Assembly: GCA_949130485.1 (NCBI GenBank)
Contig: OX422183.1
Span: 1,755,436-1,819,435 of the forward strand
DNA length: 64,000 nt
Direction: 5' to 3'
Source: Agelas oroides
Taxonomy: Eukaryota; Porifera; Demospongiae; Agelasida; Agelasidae
In this document: positions 1-12,942 of the stretch, one piece after another
Layout: every line of letters begins with the position of its first letter
Numbering within the stretch: position 1 is the first letter of the stretch
Notes under the pieces: model-generated
The model's input: only the letters and a program-made list of their open reading frames with translations
Databases searched by the model: none
What the model was told of the DNA's origin: nothing
Translations under genes and position numbers: made by a program

Positions 1-440
1 AAAAGCACTAGGACTCACTTGATGGAGGTACGTCTTCACTAAGGATACCTATTCTGACATGCAACACTGTTAACATGGGTGTGATCCCAACTGCATTACA
101 ATCACATTCCTTATTCCTTAAAAAAGGGTGCTACAATGCCTGTTCAAATATAACACCCCTGGAGTGTTAATATACAAAGTTGGTCACAAAGACTTCAACC
201 TTCATTAGAATCTTTACAAAGTTTCCCTATGATAGCCAAAATATAGCCACTGATAAAATATGAAGTTACCATGGCAACCATGCACAGCAGGTGTTACTTT
301 AGTATTACCATACATGGTACTGATGCTGTTACTGTTATACATTCATCTCAGCATCTGGTCTCCTTTGGTGGTCCTAAGGTGCAACATTCATGTGCTATGA
401 ATACTTGGTGCATACAGTATTCATTTCATAATTACATGCT

Positions 441-560
441 TGTGCCAGAGAAGGGGTGGAACTCTGGCTATATTCATGGCACTCTGTGTTTGTGCCAGAG
501 AAGGGGTGGAAATCTGGCTATATTCATGGCACTCTGTGTTTGTGCCAGAGAAGGGGTGGA
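441..560. repeat. 50-bp minisatellite
   Basis: Three steps of a 50-bp unit beginning tgtgccagagaaggggtgga at 441, 491 and 541. Repeated at 3935-4054 in copy B and shortened to two steps in copy D. Confidence 0.85.
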
Positions 561-1352
561 AATCCATGTATTATTGGCTGGACTTAAACCATGGCAAAAA
601 GTAGGAGGTGAGCCAAGGCCTGGATCAGGCCAAACTGCAACTGAGATGACCCATCATGGGCTAAATCAATCTCTGATTTCCTATCCATGGTGCTTGCAAA
701 AGGCACACAGTACAGATAAGTCTCCACAGCCTTTTTAGTTAAAAGTACCACCATAGTCCTACATAACCGTACTCTCGCGTCGAGTCGAGTGGCGAGACCT
801 TTCACACGCAAGCACTATTCTGGTGGTGAAAAGTGCGTAGGCGTGTTACATGCCTAACAACATTCTAGTCGTGCTCGCCCACATTCAATTAAGGTCTTTC
901 TACCGTCTTTCTACCCGTGACGTCACTCACGTGAGAAAATGTACCAGGTCCTCTCCCGCTTAACCGTACTGAAAGCGATGGGAAGCTGGGCTAGGGCCTG
1001 GGAACGAGGCTAGAGTCTGGATTCATTTAGTTCCAGGCAGTTTCCCACCTCCTTTTGCCATAGTTTTAGGGTTACTTCCTTGTCCAGTGAAAAACAATGA
1101 AGTTGCAAATGAAATTCATTTTGTAATTGCCCAAAAGGGGGGTGGAACTCAGGCTGTGAACTCTGAAAATATTCATGCACTTTGGGCTAATGTTTGGGCA
1201 GTGATTATTTACTTCACACCTTATTGGAACTTTGAGTAGCAAAGGCTGTAACCCTACACTGTGGTAAAAGTGGGAGGCAGTTTAGGCCAAGGTCCTGCAA
1301 CTGAGATAACCCATCTTGGAGATAAATCAACCCTCCAGTTTTTTTCCAGTGC

Positions 1353-1466
1353 ATGTGTGTGTGTGTGTGTGTGTGTGGGTGTGTGTGCGTGTGTGTGTGT
1401 GTGTGCGTGCGTGCGTGTGTGTGTGTGTGTGTGTGTGCGTGTGTGTGTGTGTGTGTGTGTGCGTGC

Positions 1467-1528
<62 letters not shown>

Positions 1529-1560
1529 CTGTAGTGTGTGTGTGTGTGTGTGTGTGGCTG
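1353..1560. repeat. TG microsatellite with CG-type variants
   Basis: About 200 bp of TG dinucleotides with scattered GC steps, ending in two copies of a short ggctgtag motif. Long open frames across it are repeat artefacts. Equivalent tracts are at 4839-5120 and 6476-6595 in the other copies, with different lengths. Confidence 0.95.
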
Positions 1561-1724
1561 TAGTGTGCACACGAGATGCAGTGTACAGTGTGTATTACAT
1601 TCCACTCCACCCTACATGCTGAGAATCCCACAGTACTTCATGAATGGAGTTCTTCGCAGCCTCATCCAGTGACTTAGGGATATATAAGTTTGTACATGTA
1701 CAGTTATGTTTGCATTCCAATTAA

Positions 1725-2903
1725 CTACCTAATGACTTTCTTGTAACAGTCCTTCACCTTGGGTGAGGAGAGCCACTTTGTTTCTAACCACTCCTGTACT
1801 TGCTGGTTATGCTGCCCTGTCTTCAGGTTGTCAACATGCTGCTGATAGTGATGATCAACAGGAAGATCCAAAGCTGTAGGAGAGGGAGCATGAGCGCAGT
1901 CTGGTAGGAGGCTGAACAGCACTTTTGCATCATCAGAAGGCAGGCCCATGCTTTCGATCTTTAGTCCACCACTCCCATGACTGCCCTCTGTGGAAATCAC
2001 ACAGGTACATCTGGCAAGTGGGAAAGACAGTTGTAATTGCACCCATCCTCAGCCTCCGAGTAATCAGTAAGGAGGTTGCCATTCAGGGGTATTACAAGAT
2101 GACAGGATAGATAGAGCTTCCGCTATTCGGTCTGCAGTTTCTAACTGCACCACAACTTCTCCCACCACTGAATAACCAATGTTTGTCTTCACTGCAAGAA
2201 AGAACAGGGCTAACTCACACTTGGTGGTGGTTTTGTATGTAGCATCCATAAGTGAGATGATGTTGCCATATCTTTTCATATGTTGTTGCCACGGCTCTTG
2301 GTGGACATAGAGTAGTGTCTGTGTGTAGTTGCTCTCCTTCTTCAAGTGACTCTTTGTCACTGTCTAGTGTTGACTTGTAGGGGCGGAAGTGGAAGTGAGA
2401 CTGTGAGGTTTGTTTTTGCCACTGTTCTATTTTTTTCCTGATAGCAGAAACAGTGTATGGTGTGTTGTCAAAGTCTACTGTACAGCCTTCTATGGTTCGG
2501 CTCCAGAAGAACCTTGTTTTGGCCTGAGTGTATGTAAAAAAAAATTGTTACTACTCACAATATAATTTTTTCACTACTACTCTTGTACAAGTGTTTACAG
2601 ATGGTGGTATAAATTTCTCAATATCAGGTATCAGCTTTGAACTGTAACAATTACCTTGTATGTAGCGTCTTCATGATTTTCTTTGCCACCAGTGGTACAA
2701 GAGTGAGCTTTCTTGGTGGAGCTTCTCATTCCAAAAGAACACTGAGTTGCAACCTTGTGCCTCTCCATCAGCTCTTCAGCATTTTCAACAACACCAGCAT
2801 AGTGGTGCAGTCCAACAGGAAAAAGATGGTCAGCCCATGATGGGTGTTCAGCCATGACTGAATCTTCGTACATTCCCGCGTAGACGCACGCGTGCATGCA
2901 CAA
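1725..2903 (-). pseudogene. MULE-type transposase remnant (copy A)
   Basis: Reading the minus strand, 2903-2631 gives an N-terminal piece. 2550-2360 gives a stretch with AIRKKIEQWQKQ and HFRPYK. 2340-2064 gives the DDE-region signature LMDATYKTT, then KTNIGYSVVGE. 2042-1725 gives LPVDHHYQQHVDNL and QVQEWLETKWL. This order matches the Mutator-like (MULE domain) proteins that are abundant in cnidarian, mollusc and sponge genomes. The frame changes between HFRPYK and YVHQEPW, the part between the DDE block and the C-terminal block is missing, and there is no continuous reading frame, so it is decayed. It belongs to the tandem unit that surrounds it. Family assignment rests on remembered motifs, not a search. 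Confidence 0.72.
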
Positions 2904-3125
2904 TTGGGATACGTGTGCGCAATGCAGTCGCGCTAGTATGGCACACCGTTTGTAACAAAATTCGAATTGCTTATGGTAACCACATATGCTTACAAGGTCA
3001 CCACGTACACTGTAAGCTTAGCACATTGTAAAATTACCAAGTGTCGTGTAAAACTACAAGACGCCTTGTAAAAGCCCACATTTTGTAAGACAAGAAAAAA
3101 AAAGGAGTGCATTCCCTGTCTCCAG

Positions 3126-3164
3126 CCCTAACCCTAACCCTAACCCTAACCCTAACCCTAACCT
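3126..3164. repeat. Interstitial telomere-type repeat
   Basis: Six or so tandem CCCTAA steps, the complement of the TTAGGG telomere unit of most animals. It is embedded in the 3.5-kb unit and repeated at 8158-8190, so it is not a chromosome end here. Confidence 0.9.
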
Positions 3165-3494
3165 TCTTCCACAGCTTAGTGTGTGTCAATTGCTGGAGAA
3201 GTTGGTAGATGACGATGCCATTAAATGTTACAAGTGAAATTTTTCATGGCGGGAGCATGCCCTAGGTCCCCTAGCAGATGAGCAGATGCGTGTTACTCAC
3301 GCACTGAGTGTACCCATGCTGTGCCCACATAACTTGCTCATCCTGGCTACGCCACTGCTCACACATGTGTTTTGTCATCAGATATTGACAGATCTTCACA
3401 GCACATATGACCCCCACTCTTAACAGAGGTTCAACAACCCTTCATACTGTGGTACTGTAGAAGAGTTCTCATTCACTTGTACTTTCTCTGACCA

Positions 3495-4849
3495 AAAAGC
3501 ACTAGGACTCACTTGATGGAGGTACGTCTTCACTAAGGATACCTATTCTGACATGCAACACTGTTAACATGGGTGTGATCCCAACTGCATTACAATCACA
3601 TTCCTTATTCCTTAAAAAAGGGTGCTACAATGCCTGTTCAAATATAACACCCCTGGAGTGTTAATATACAAAGTTGGTCACAAAGACTTCAACCTTCATT
3701 AGAATCTTTACAAAGTTTCCCTATGATAGCCAAAATATAGCCACTGATAAAATATGAAGTTACCATGGCAACCATGCACAGCAGGTGTTACTTTAGTATT
3801 ACCATACATGGTACTGATGCTGTTACTGTTATACATTCATCTCAGCATCTGGTCTCCTTTGGTGGTCCTAAGGTGCAACATTCATGTGCTATGAATACTT
3901 GGTGCATACAGTATTCATTTCATAATTACATGCTTGTGCCAGAGAAGGGGTGGAACTCTGGCTATATTCATGGCACTCTGTGTTTGTGCCAGAGAAGGGG
4001 TGGAAATCTGGCTATATTCATGGCACTCTGTGTTTGTGCCAGAGAAGGGGTGGAAATCCATGTATTATTGGCTGGACTTAAACCATGGCAAAAAGTAGGA
4101 GGTGAGCCAAGGCCTGGATCAGGCCAAACTGCAACTGAGATGACCCATCATGGGCTAAATCAATCTCTGATTTCCTATCCATGGTGCTTGCAAAAGGCAC
4201 ACAGTACAGATAAGTCTCCACAGCCTTTTTAGTTAAAAGTACCACCATAGTCCTACATAACCGTACTCTCGCGTCGAGTCGAGTGGCGAGACCTTTCACA
4301 CGCAAGCACTATTCTGGTGGTGAAAAGTGCGTAGGCGTGTTACATGCCTAACAACATTCTAGTCGTGCTCGCCCACATTCAATTAAAGTCTTTCTACCGT
4401 CTTTCTACCCGTGACGTCACTCACGTGAGAAAATGTACCAGGTCCTCTCCCACTTAACCGTACTGAAAGCGATGGGAAGCTGGGCTAGGGCCTGGGAACG
4501 AGGCTAGAGTTTAGTTCCAGGCAGTTTCCCACCTCCTTTTGCCATAGTTTTAGGGTTACTTCCTTGTCCAGTGAAAAACAATGAAGTTGCAAATGAAATT
4601 CATTTTGTAATTGCCCAAAAGGGGGGTGGAACTCAGGCTGTGAACTCTGAAAATATTCATGCACTTTGGGCTAATGTTTGGGCAGTGATTATTTACTTCA
4701 CACCTTATTGGAACTTTGAGTAGCAAAGGCTGTAACCCTACACTGTGGTAAAAGTGGGAGGCAGGTTTAGGCCAAGGTCCTGCAACTGAGATAACCCATC
4801 TTGGAGATAAATCAACCCTCCAGTTTTTTTCCAGTGCATGTGTGTGTGT

Positions 4850-4925
<76 letters not shown>

Positions 4926-4942
4926 ATGTGCATGCGTGTGTG

Positions 4943-4987
<45 letters not shown>

Positions 4988-5043
4988 CTGTAGTGTGTGT
5001 GTGCGTGTGTGCATGTGTGTGTGCATGTGTGTGTGCGTGTGTG

Positions 5044-5120
<77 letters not shown>

Positions 5121-5676
5121 CTGTAGTGTGCACACGAGATGCAGTGTACAGTGTGTATTACATTCCACTCCATCCTACATGCTGAGAATCACACGGTACT
5201 TCATGAATGGAGTTCTTCGCAGCCTCATCCAGTGATTTAGGGATATATAAGTTTGTACATGTACAGTTATGTTTGCATTCCAATTAACTACCTAACGACT
5301 TTCTTGTAACAGTCCTTTACAATACCTTGGGTGAGGAGAGCCACTTTGTTTCTAACCACTCCTGTACTTGCTGGTTATGCTGCCCTGTCTTCAGGTTGTC
5401 AACATGCTGCTGATAGTGATGATCAACAGGAAGATCCAAAGCTGTAGGAGAGGGAGCATGAGCGCAGTCTGGTAGGAGGCTGAACAGCACTTTTGCATCA
5501 TCAGAAGGCAGGCCCATGCTTTCGATCTTTAGTCCACCGCTCCCATGACTGCCCTCTGTGGAAATCACACAGGTACATCTGGCAAGTGGGAAAGACAGTT
5601 GTAATTGCAGCCATCCTCAGCCTCCGAGTAATCAGTAAGGAGGTTGCCATTCAGGGGTATTACAAGATGACAGGAT
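3495..5676. repeat. 3.5-kb tandem unit, copy B (right part missing)
   Basis: It matches bases 1-2108 of copy A and then jumps at about 5676 straight into sequence equivalent to base 554 of the unit. The break falls inside the transposase remnant. TG tract length differs from copy A. Confidence 0.88.
4839..5120. repeat. TG microsatellite (copy B)
   Basis: Expanded allele of the TG tract of copy A, interrupted by ggctgtag near 4986 and at its end. Confidence 0.95.
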
Positions 5677-6475
5677 GGGTGGAAATCCATGTATTATTGG
5701 CTGGACTTAAACCATGGCAAAAAGTAGGAGGTGAGCCAAGGCCTGGATCAGGCCAAACTGCAACTGAGATGACCCATCATGGGTTAAATCAATCTCTGAT
5801 TTCTTATCCATGGTGCTTGCAAAAGGCACACAGTACAGGTAAGTCTCCACAGCCTTTTTAGTTAAAAGTACCACCATAGTCCTACATAACCGTACTATCG
5901 CGTCGTGTCGAGTGGCGAGACCTTTCACACGCAAGCACTATTCTGGTGGTGAAAAGTGCGTGGGCGTGTTACATGCCTAAGAACATTCTAGTCGTGCTCG
6001 CCCACATTCAATTAAAGTCTTTCTACCGTCTTTCTACCCGTGACGTCACTCACATGAGAAAATGTACCAGGCCCTCTCCCGCTTAACCGTACTGAAAGCG
6101 ACGGGAAGCTGGGCTAGGGCCTGGGAACGAGGCTAGAGTTTAGTTCCAGGCAGTTTCCCACCTCCTTTTGCCATAATTTAGGGTTACTCCTTGTCCAGTG
6201 AAAGTTTCTAGCAAACAATTAAGTTGCAAACGAAATTCATTTTGTAAATTGCCCAAAAGGTGGGTGGAACTCAGGCTGTGAACTCTGAAGATATTCATGC
6301 ACTATGGGCTAATGTTTGGGCAGTGATTATTTACTTCACACCTTATTGGAACTTTGAGTAGCAAATGCTGTAACCCTACACTGTGGTAAAAGTGGGAGGC
6401 AGGTTTAGGCCAAGGTCCTGCAACTGAGATAACCCATCTTGGAGATAAATCAACCCTCCAGTTTTTTTTCCAGTG

Positions 6476-6529
<54 letters not shown>

Positions 6530-6553
6530 CATGTGTTTGTGTGTGTGTGGCTG

Positions 6554-6587
<34 letters not shown>

Positions 6588-6595
6588 CTGTAGTG
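6476..6595. repeat. TG microsatellite (copy C)
   Basis: Contracted version of the same TG tract. Confidence 0.95.
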
Positions 6596-6754
6596 TGCAC
6601 ACGAGATGCAGTGTACAGTGTGTATTACATTCCACTCCATCCTACATGCTGAGAATCACACAGTACTTCATGAATGGAGTTCTTCGCAGCCTCATCCAGT
6701 GACTTAGGGATATATAAGTTTGTACATGTACAGTTATGTTTGCATTCCAATTAA

Positions 6755-7933
6755 CTACCTAACGACTTTCTTGTAACAGTCCTTCACCTTGGGTGAGGAG
6801 AGCCACTTTGTTTCTAACCACTCCTGTACTTGCTGGTTATGCTGCCCTGTCTTCAGGTTGTCAACATGCTGCTGATAGTGATGATCAACAGGAAGATCCA
6901 AAGCTGTAGGAGAGGGAGCATGAGCGCAGTCTGGTAGGAGGTTGGACAGCACTTTTGCATCATCAGAAGGCAGGCCCATGCTTTCGATCTTTAGTCCACC
7001 ACTCCCATGACTGCCCTCTGTGGAAATCACACAGGTACATCTGGCAAGTGGGAAAGACAGTTGTAATTGCACCCATCCTCAGCCTCCGAGTAATCAGTAT
7101 GGAGGTTGCCATTCAGGGGTATTACAAGATGACAGGATAGATAGAGCTTCCGCTATTCGGTCTGCAGTTTCTGACTGCACCACAACTTCTCCCACCACTG
7201 AATAACCAATGTTTGTCTTCACTGCAAGAAAGAACAGGGCTAACTCACACTTGGTGGTGGTTTTGTATGTAGCGTCCATAAGTGAGATGATGTTACCATA
7301 TCTTTTCATATGTTGTTGCCACGGCTCTTGGTGGACAAAGAGTAGTGTCTGTGTGTAGATGCTCTCCTTCTTCAAGTCACTCTTTGTCACTGTCTAGTGT
7401 TGACTTGTAGGGGCAGAAGTGGAAGTGAGACTGTGAGGTTTGTTTTTGCCACTGTTCTATTTTTTTCCTGATAGCAGAAACAGTGTATGGTGTGTTGTCA
7501 AAGTCTACTGTACAGCCTTCTATGGTTCGGCTCCAGAAGAACCTTGTTTTGGCCTGAGTGTATGTAAAAAAAAATTGTTACTACTCACAATATACTTTTT
7601 TCACTACTACTCTTGTACAAGTGTTTACAGATGGTGGTATAAATTTCTCAATATCAGGTATCAGCTTTGAACTGTAACAATTACCTTGTATGTAGCGTCT
7701 TCATGATTTTCTTTGCCACCAGTGGTACAAGAGTGAGCTTTCTTGGTGGAGCTTCTCATTCCAAAAGAACACTGAGTTGCAACCTTGTGCCTCTCCATCA
7801 GCTCTTCAGCATTTTCAACAACACCAGCATAGTGGTGCAGTCCAACAGGAAAAAGATGGTCAGCCCATGATGGGTGTTCAGCCATGACTGAATCTTCGTA
7901 CATTCCCGCGTAGACGCACGCGTGCATGCACAA
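6755..7933 (-). pseudogene. MULE-type transposase remnant (copy C)
   Basis: Second copy of the same remnant in the same relative place in unit C, differing by only a few substitutions. It has the same block order, frame change and missing middle, so it duplicated after it had decayed. A third, shorter piece (5317-5568, minus) lies in copy B and is cut off at the B/C junction. Confidence 0.72.
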
Positions 7934-8157
7934 TTGGGATACGTGTGCGCAATGCAGTCGCGCTAGTATGGCACACCGTTTGTAACAAAATTCGAATTGC
8001 TTATGGTAACCACATATGCTTACAAGGTCACCACGTACACTGTAAGCTTAGCACATTGTAAAATTACCAAGTGTCGTGTAAAACTACAAGACGCCTTGTA
8101 AAAGCCCAGATTTTGTAAGACAAGAAAAAAAAAAAGGAGTGCATTCCCTGTCTCCAG

Positions 8158-8190
8158 CCCTAACCCTAACCCTAACCCTAACCCTAACCT
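8158..8190. repeat. Interstitial telomere-type repeat (copy C)
   Basis: Five CCCTAA steps at the same relative place in copy C. Confidence 0.9.
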
Positions 8191-8520
8191 TCTTCCACAG
8201 CTTAGTGTGTGTCAATTGCTGGAGAAGTTGGTAGATGACGATGCCATTAAATGTTACAAGTGAAATTTTTCATGGCGGGAGCATGCCCTAGGTCCCCTAG
8301 CAGATGAGCAGATGCGTGTTACTCACGCACTGAGTGTACCCATGCTGTGCCCACATAACTTGCTCATCCTGGCTACGCCACTGCTCACACATGTGTTTTG
8401 TCATCAGATATTGACAGATCTTCACAGCACATATGACCCCCACTCTTAACAGAGGTTCAACAACCCTTCATACTGTGGTACTGTAGAAGAGTTCTCATTC
8501 ACTTGTACTTTCTCTGACCA

Positions 8521-9090
8521 AAAAGCACTAGGACTCACTTGATGGAGGTACGTCTTCACTAAGGATACCTATTCTGACATGCAACACTGTTAAAAAAGGG
8601 TGCTACAATGCCTGTTCAAATATAACCCCCTGCAGTGTTAATATAACAAAGTTCGTCACAAAGACTTCAAACTTCATTAGCAAAGTTTCCCTCTGATAGC
8701 CAAAATATAGCCACTGATAAAATATGAAGTTACCATGGCAACCATGCACAGCAGGTGTTACTTTAGTATTACCATACATGGTACTGATGCTATTACTGTT
8801 ATACATTCATCTCAGCATCTGCATGGTCTCCTTTGGTGGTCCTAAGGTGCAACATTCATGTGCTATGAATACTTGGTGCATACAGTATTCATTTCATAAT
8901 TACATGCTTGTGCCAGAGAAGGGGTGGAACTCTGGCTATATTCATGGCACTCTGTGTTTGTGCCAGAGAAGGGGTGGCTATATTCATGTATTATTGGCTG
9001 GACTTTCATGGCAAAAAGTAGGAGGTGAGGCAAGGCCTGGGCCTGGATCAAGCAAACTACAACTGAGATGACCCACCATGGGTTAAATCA
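8521..9090. repeat. 3.5-kb tandem unit, copy D (left end only)
   Basis: It matches the first ~680 bases of the unit but is more diverged, with several deletions and only two minisatellite steps. Similarity ends at about 9090. This copy is older than A-C. Confidence 0.8.
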
Positions 9091-9249
9091 ATCTCTGATT
9101 TTCTTACAGTGGCATGCATGGGCAGTGTTTGTACATTTGTTGGATGTTGCTTAGTAACCAAATCTTTGAACTTGAATAACACGAAGTGGAATGGGTGGAG
9201 GTGATAATGGGTGTGGCAGTGAGTTGCTAGGGGTAACATCCAACAAATG

Positions 9250-9318
9250 AGTTACATTCCCCAGACAGAACAGCATTCGCCCTTCGGGCTCATGCTGCTC
9301 TGTCTGGGGAATGTAACT
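9250..9318. mobile_element. Small hairpin MITE
   Basis: Arms 9251-9276 and 9292-9317 are inverted copies (25 of 26 match), with a loop that itself pairs (gcccttcgggc). Stem starts gttacattccccagac. Confidence 0.75.
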
Positions 9319-9448
9319 ATTATATGCTAGAAATACCTGCAAATGCACATAATATTAACGGCATCATTACCATGTATGGTAATACTAAAGTAACCCCTGC
9401 TGTGTATGGTTGCCATGGCAACTTCCTGTGGCTACATTTTGACTATCA

Positions 9449-10800
9449 GACTATAGGGTTGCCAAAGTGAAAAATCGACCTCCGGATTTCGAACAACTTA
9501 CACCACACGCATGAAGAGCTCACTGATGCTTAAACAATCGCACACTAAAACTTTCCCCCAAGCGTATATTGCGTGCGAATGGCACCGAAACTCATTTTCG
9601 TGACTATGGGGTTAAAGTACGGGTGGTATCACCATGATGATGTAATGCAATTTAGCACTCTAGTTTCACCAAAACCTTGCTTGAGTGTAGGAGTTTCAAA
9701 TTTGCAAACTTGAGTCTCAGAGGTCGTTGTGCAAAGGCAGTGGAGCTTTTTCTTTCTTGTAGGTGAGTAAGAAATTGCTGGAACTCTGAGAATTAGCACT
9801 TATTACAGGTAAGCAGTTAGAATGAAGCAATCCCTCCTAGTTCAGTTTTGTGAGGCTTAGTCCAAATAACATATAAACCAAGTTTGGTAGTGATTGAAGG
9901 TTCTTTGCCGTCTGGCTAACATCATTGAAACTGTGACATTGGCATGGGTGAGGTTAGTGATAGCTTTTCAGTCTTTGCTAAGTTGCAATTCTTGAGCACA
10001 GCTAGGTTTGTCATTCAATTTGGAATGTAATGGTATTTGTTTTGTCCAAATCGGTGCTTTAGAAGTGGAGATATCATTTTTTATTTGTAATCAACCACTT
10101 ATGAGAATTTTATCTTGGAAAGTTACCAAACTGGTGTAGTTAATTCCAAAAATTCTTCAAAAATAAATATCTCCACTGTTATTTCACCAATTTAGATGCT
10201 ACAAAAACTGTTCTATTCAGAATTAAATGATGAATTTAACTGTACCCAAAACTAGTTACTCATATAAGCTTGAAAAGGTTCTCCTGAATTGCTTTGCCTC
10301 ATCCAGACGCATGTCACATTAATTTTGTATTTTTAGCCAGACGGCAAAGAACCTTCAATCACTACCAAACTTGTTTTATATATTATTTGGACCAAGCCTC
10401 ACAAAAATGAAGTAGGAGGGATTGTTTCATTCTAACTACTTACCTGCAATAAATGCTAATTCTCAGAGTTCCAGCAATTTCTTACTCACCTACAAGAAAG
10501 AAAATGCTCCACTGCCTTTGTACAGCAACCTCTGACACTCAATTTTGCTATTATGAAACTCCTACACTCCAGCAAGGTTTTGGCAAAACCAGCGTGCTAA
10601 ATCGCATTACATCATCATATTGATACGACCTGTACTTTAACCCCTTAGCCACGTAAATGAGTTTCGGTGGAGTTCACACGCAATATACGCTTGGGGGTGA
10701 AGTTTCAGTGTGCGATTGTTTAAGCATCAGTGAGCTCTTCATGCGTGTGGTGTAAGTTGTTCGAAATCCGGAGGTTGATTTTACACATTGGTAAGTCTTA
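9449..10800. mobile_element. Foldback element 1 (long inverted repeats)
   Basis: The left ~650 bp (from ctccggatttcgaacaac) reappears inverted in the right ~650 bp (ending gttgttcgaaatccggag), with a short AT-rich centre near 10110-10160. Flanking bases 9441-9448 and 10801-10808 are both gactatca, an 8-bp target duplication. The element sits inside the inverted end of the MULE repeat: 9362-9448 and 10801-10920 are the two halves of that end. No coding frame is apparent. A second copy is at 17712-19102. Confidence 0.85.
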
Positions 10801-10918
10801 GACTATCATAGGAAAACTTCGTAAAAATATGAAGTTTGAAGGCTACCCTTGTATATTAACACAGTAACACTCAGGGGTGTTATATTTGAACAGGCATCAT
10901 AACACTCTTTTTGTAACA

Positions 10919-11475
10919 TACCGTAAAATTGGGATAATAAGCACCCACACAAAATAAGCACCCCAGGCACCCATTTTGATTACAACAACCACGTCGCGTT
11001 TATAAGCACCCATGCAAAAATAGGCACCCCACATGAAAAGGCATGCACCCTTTCCGTGCAAATTTCGAACGTAGCAGCTACTTTTCGCCAGTGTCTATCT
11101 CCGATTGTAAGCAAGCCATCGACACGGGATAAAAACCGAAATTTAGGCAAGGCCTCTTGGTAAAACATATCCAGGAATTAGCAAAACCCGCTCACGGATT
11201 CGTTGGTTCCAGGCGCTTTACGTTGGTGGGCGGGGGTTGGCAACGATCGATCGATTGCTGACTGTATCTCTGGTTGTAGTAAACATTGGAGAGAAATTAG
11301 CAGAAAAACAACCTCTAAAATATACACAGCTAATCCGTTCCCACACAATTGCGCTACCAGAAAATTACATGCACCCCAGCACCCCATGAAAATAAGCACC
11401 CCTCGAAAATAAGCACCCATTCTGGCTGCCAATTTCGAAAATAGGCACCGGTGCTTAATATCCCGATTTTACGGC
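10919..11475. mobile_element. MITE with ACCGTAAAAT termini
   Basis: Ends are inverted: accgtaaaattgggat near 10920 and atcccgattttacggc near 11458-11474. Next to each end are irregular runs of an ataagcaccc motif. No gene is seen inside. A structurally similar element lies at 42456-42880. Confidence 0.75.
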
Positions 11476-12341
11476 AATGGGCAATGGCCTTTTTTCAAAG
11501 TGTCTGTATTAAGAACCACTCCACAGTATGTTATTACACTAGGGTACCTTGCATTACATACTGCATCCATAGTGTGGGGAAGTTTGAAGCAGAATGGACT
11601 GTAATCAGCCTATGATCTACAACCTGACAGCATAATGAACTATAGATTCCAACTCTGTCAGGATTTCATGACGTGTTATTCCTCCCTTGCATTCATTCCC
11701 CTCAGACTATTGAAGCAGAGGATAACAGAGAGAAGGAAGAGACCTATTACATCATGGCACAGTTTTCTTGCATGATTCCCTATTCAATGACTGCTGTATT
11801 TAATATATACATCATCATAAGCTAAATAAATTCACTTCACTCCATTCCCAGTGGACCTTGCCAGTCATGGCTATCCTGAAGCTTGCAAATAACAAATAAG
11901 CATTGTAACTAGAAGCTGACCCCCAAGCAAACCAGCTTATAGATAACAGAATGCAGTTTTAATTGGCTCAGAAATGCAATTAATGACCTTACAGTCATGT
12001 GGTAAAGAGTGCTAGTCCTGTGCTGCAACCAAATTGCAGACCTCACATCAGCCAAAAACAAGCCTTGCAGCCTGCAGCTGGCTGTATTACACCTAATTTC
12101 TTGCAGTGATGTGCATGCGTGGTAGTCATTCCTCATCCCATCATGTTCCAGATGCCAGTATTGAACTGAGTGTGACAGAAAGCTGTCTCTCTTACTGAAC
12201 CTTATCATATAAAACCCATTCGTTTTTCGACTTGAGCCATTCTGCATATTTTTTTTACGTTACAGTGAACAACCGTATTGTCCCCGTTCTTACCCTGGTG
12301 AAACCAGACACGAGGAATGTGATTAAACGCAGCGGTATCAA
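11476..12341. other. No gene recognised
   Basis: Unique-looking sequence, AT-rich on the left. A minus-strand open frame at 11909-12247 shows no motif I recognise. Confidence 0.5.
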
Positions 12342-12827
12342 TCACCGAATGCCAGTCTTCCTAATTTGCTTGTTCTGCAGTGTGATTGGACTGCAATATT
12401 TCTGCAGCGAGTACAAAAACGCAATAAAGGTTTGCGCCTGCAAACCGACTACCTTCTCCGGGCTCCCAAAGCTGAATGATCCGTTTTGTGAGCTCATTCC
12501 CGATTGGAGCTCTTCCCTAGACAGTGGCCCGGATTGCCCTCGCCGAAACACTCTCTCTTTTGCGAACGTTCCCACAGTATACATAAATCGAAAAGAGTTG
12601 CGTCCAAAACTGACCGATTGAGTGACTCGTTGCAGCCCCTTCCATATTTCACTGCTCAAGTCGAAATGAAGTTTGCGATCGCCTTCCAAAAGTTGATCGC
12701 TACATCTGGCACAGCTGATGTTTGAGTAAGGTGGGACTTCGAATTTCAGTGTTGAGTTAGTGAAGTGCACTATTTCTTTGGTCCCAATGCTGTCCTCTCT
12801 TGTCCCAATTAGTAGTATATTATCCAT
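12342..12827 (-). CDS. Hypothetical open frame, 161 codons
   Basis: A minus-strand frame opening with MDNILLIG and containing a CxxC pair (ISCARC). I recognise no family. The length is unusual for this AT-rich region, and the plus strand is also open over part of it (12232-12621), which weakens the case. No clear splice context or neighbouring exon was found. It could be a lone exon, a transposon fragment, or chance. Confidence 0.2.
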   Translation of the reverse strand: MDNILLIGTREDSIGTKEIVHFTNSTLKFEVPPYSNISCARCSDQLLEGDRKLHFDLSSEIWKGLQRVTQSVSFGRNSFRFMYTVGTFAKERVFRRGQSGPLSREELQSGMSSQNGSFSFGSPEKVVGLQAQTFIAFLYSLQKYCSPITLQNKQIRKTGIR

Positions 12828-12942
12828 GGCAGTGACCCCAGCAAAGCAATGTTGGGGTATAAGTTATAGTGACGTGTGCTTTTGAAATGAGCTGAAACGG
12901 GTAGGCCCTATTCCAAATTACAGTATACAGATACAAGTTTGG

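Larger units (their letters stand above)
1..3494. repeat. 3.5-kb tandem unit, copy A
   Basis: The unit starts at the window edge and starts again, nearly letter for letter, at 3495 and 8521. In order it holds an AT-rich leader, a 50-bp minisatellite, a solitary MITE-like end near 982-1014, a TG microsatellite, a minus-strand MULE transposase remnant, and a short CCCTAA array. Identity between copies is very high apart from microsatellite length, so the duplication is recent or is an assembly duplicate of allelic sequence. Bases of about 120-330 recur in inverted orientation at 9362-9448 and 10801-10920, which suggests long terminal inverted repeats of the parent transposon. Confidence 0.9.
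5677..8520. repeat. 3.5-kb tandem unit, copy C (left part missing)
   Basis: It matches bases 554-3494 of copy A, including a second, almost identical transposase remnant and CCCTAA array. The join with copy B looks like an internal recombination between misaligned units. Confidence 0.88.

Noticed and set aside
3126-3164. Chromosome end
   Set aside because: Only five to six telomere-type units, internal to a repeated block.
1214-5235. Histidine/threonine and cysteine/valine-rich open frames
   Set aside because: Pure TG/CA microsatellite translations.
12232-12621. Plus-strand gene of 129 codons
   Set aside because: Overlaps the longer minus-strand frame, no motif and no splice context.
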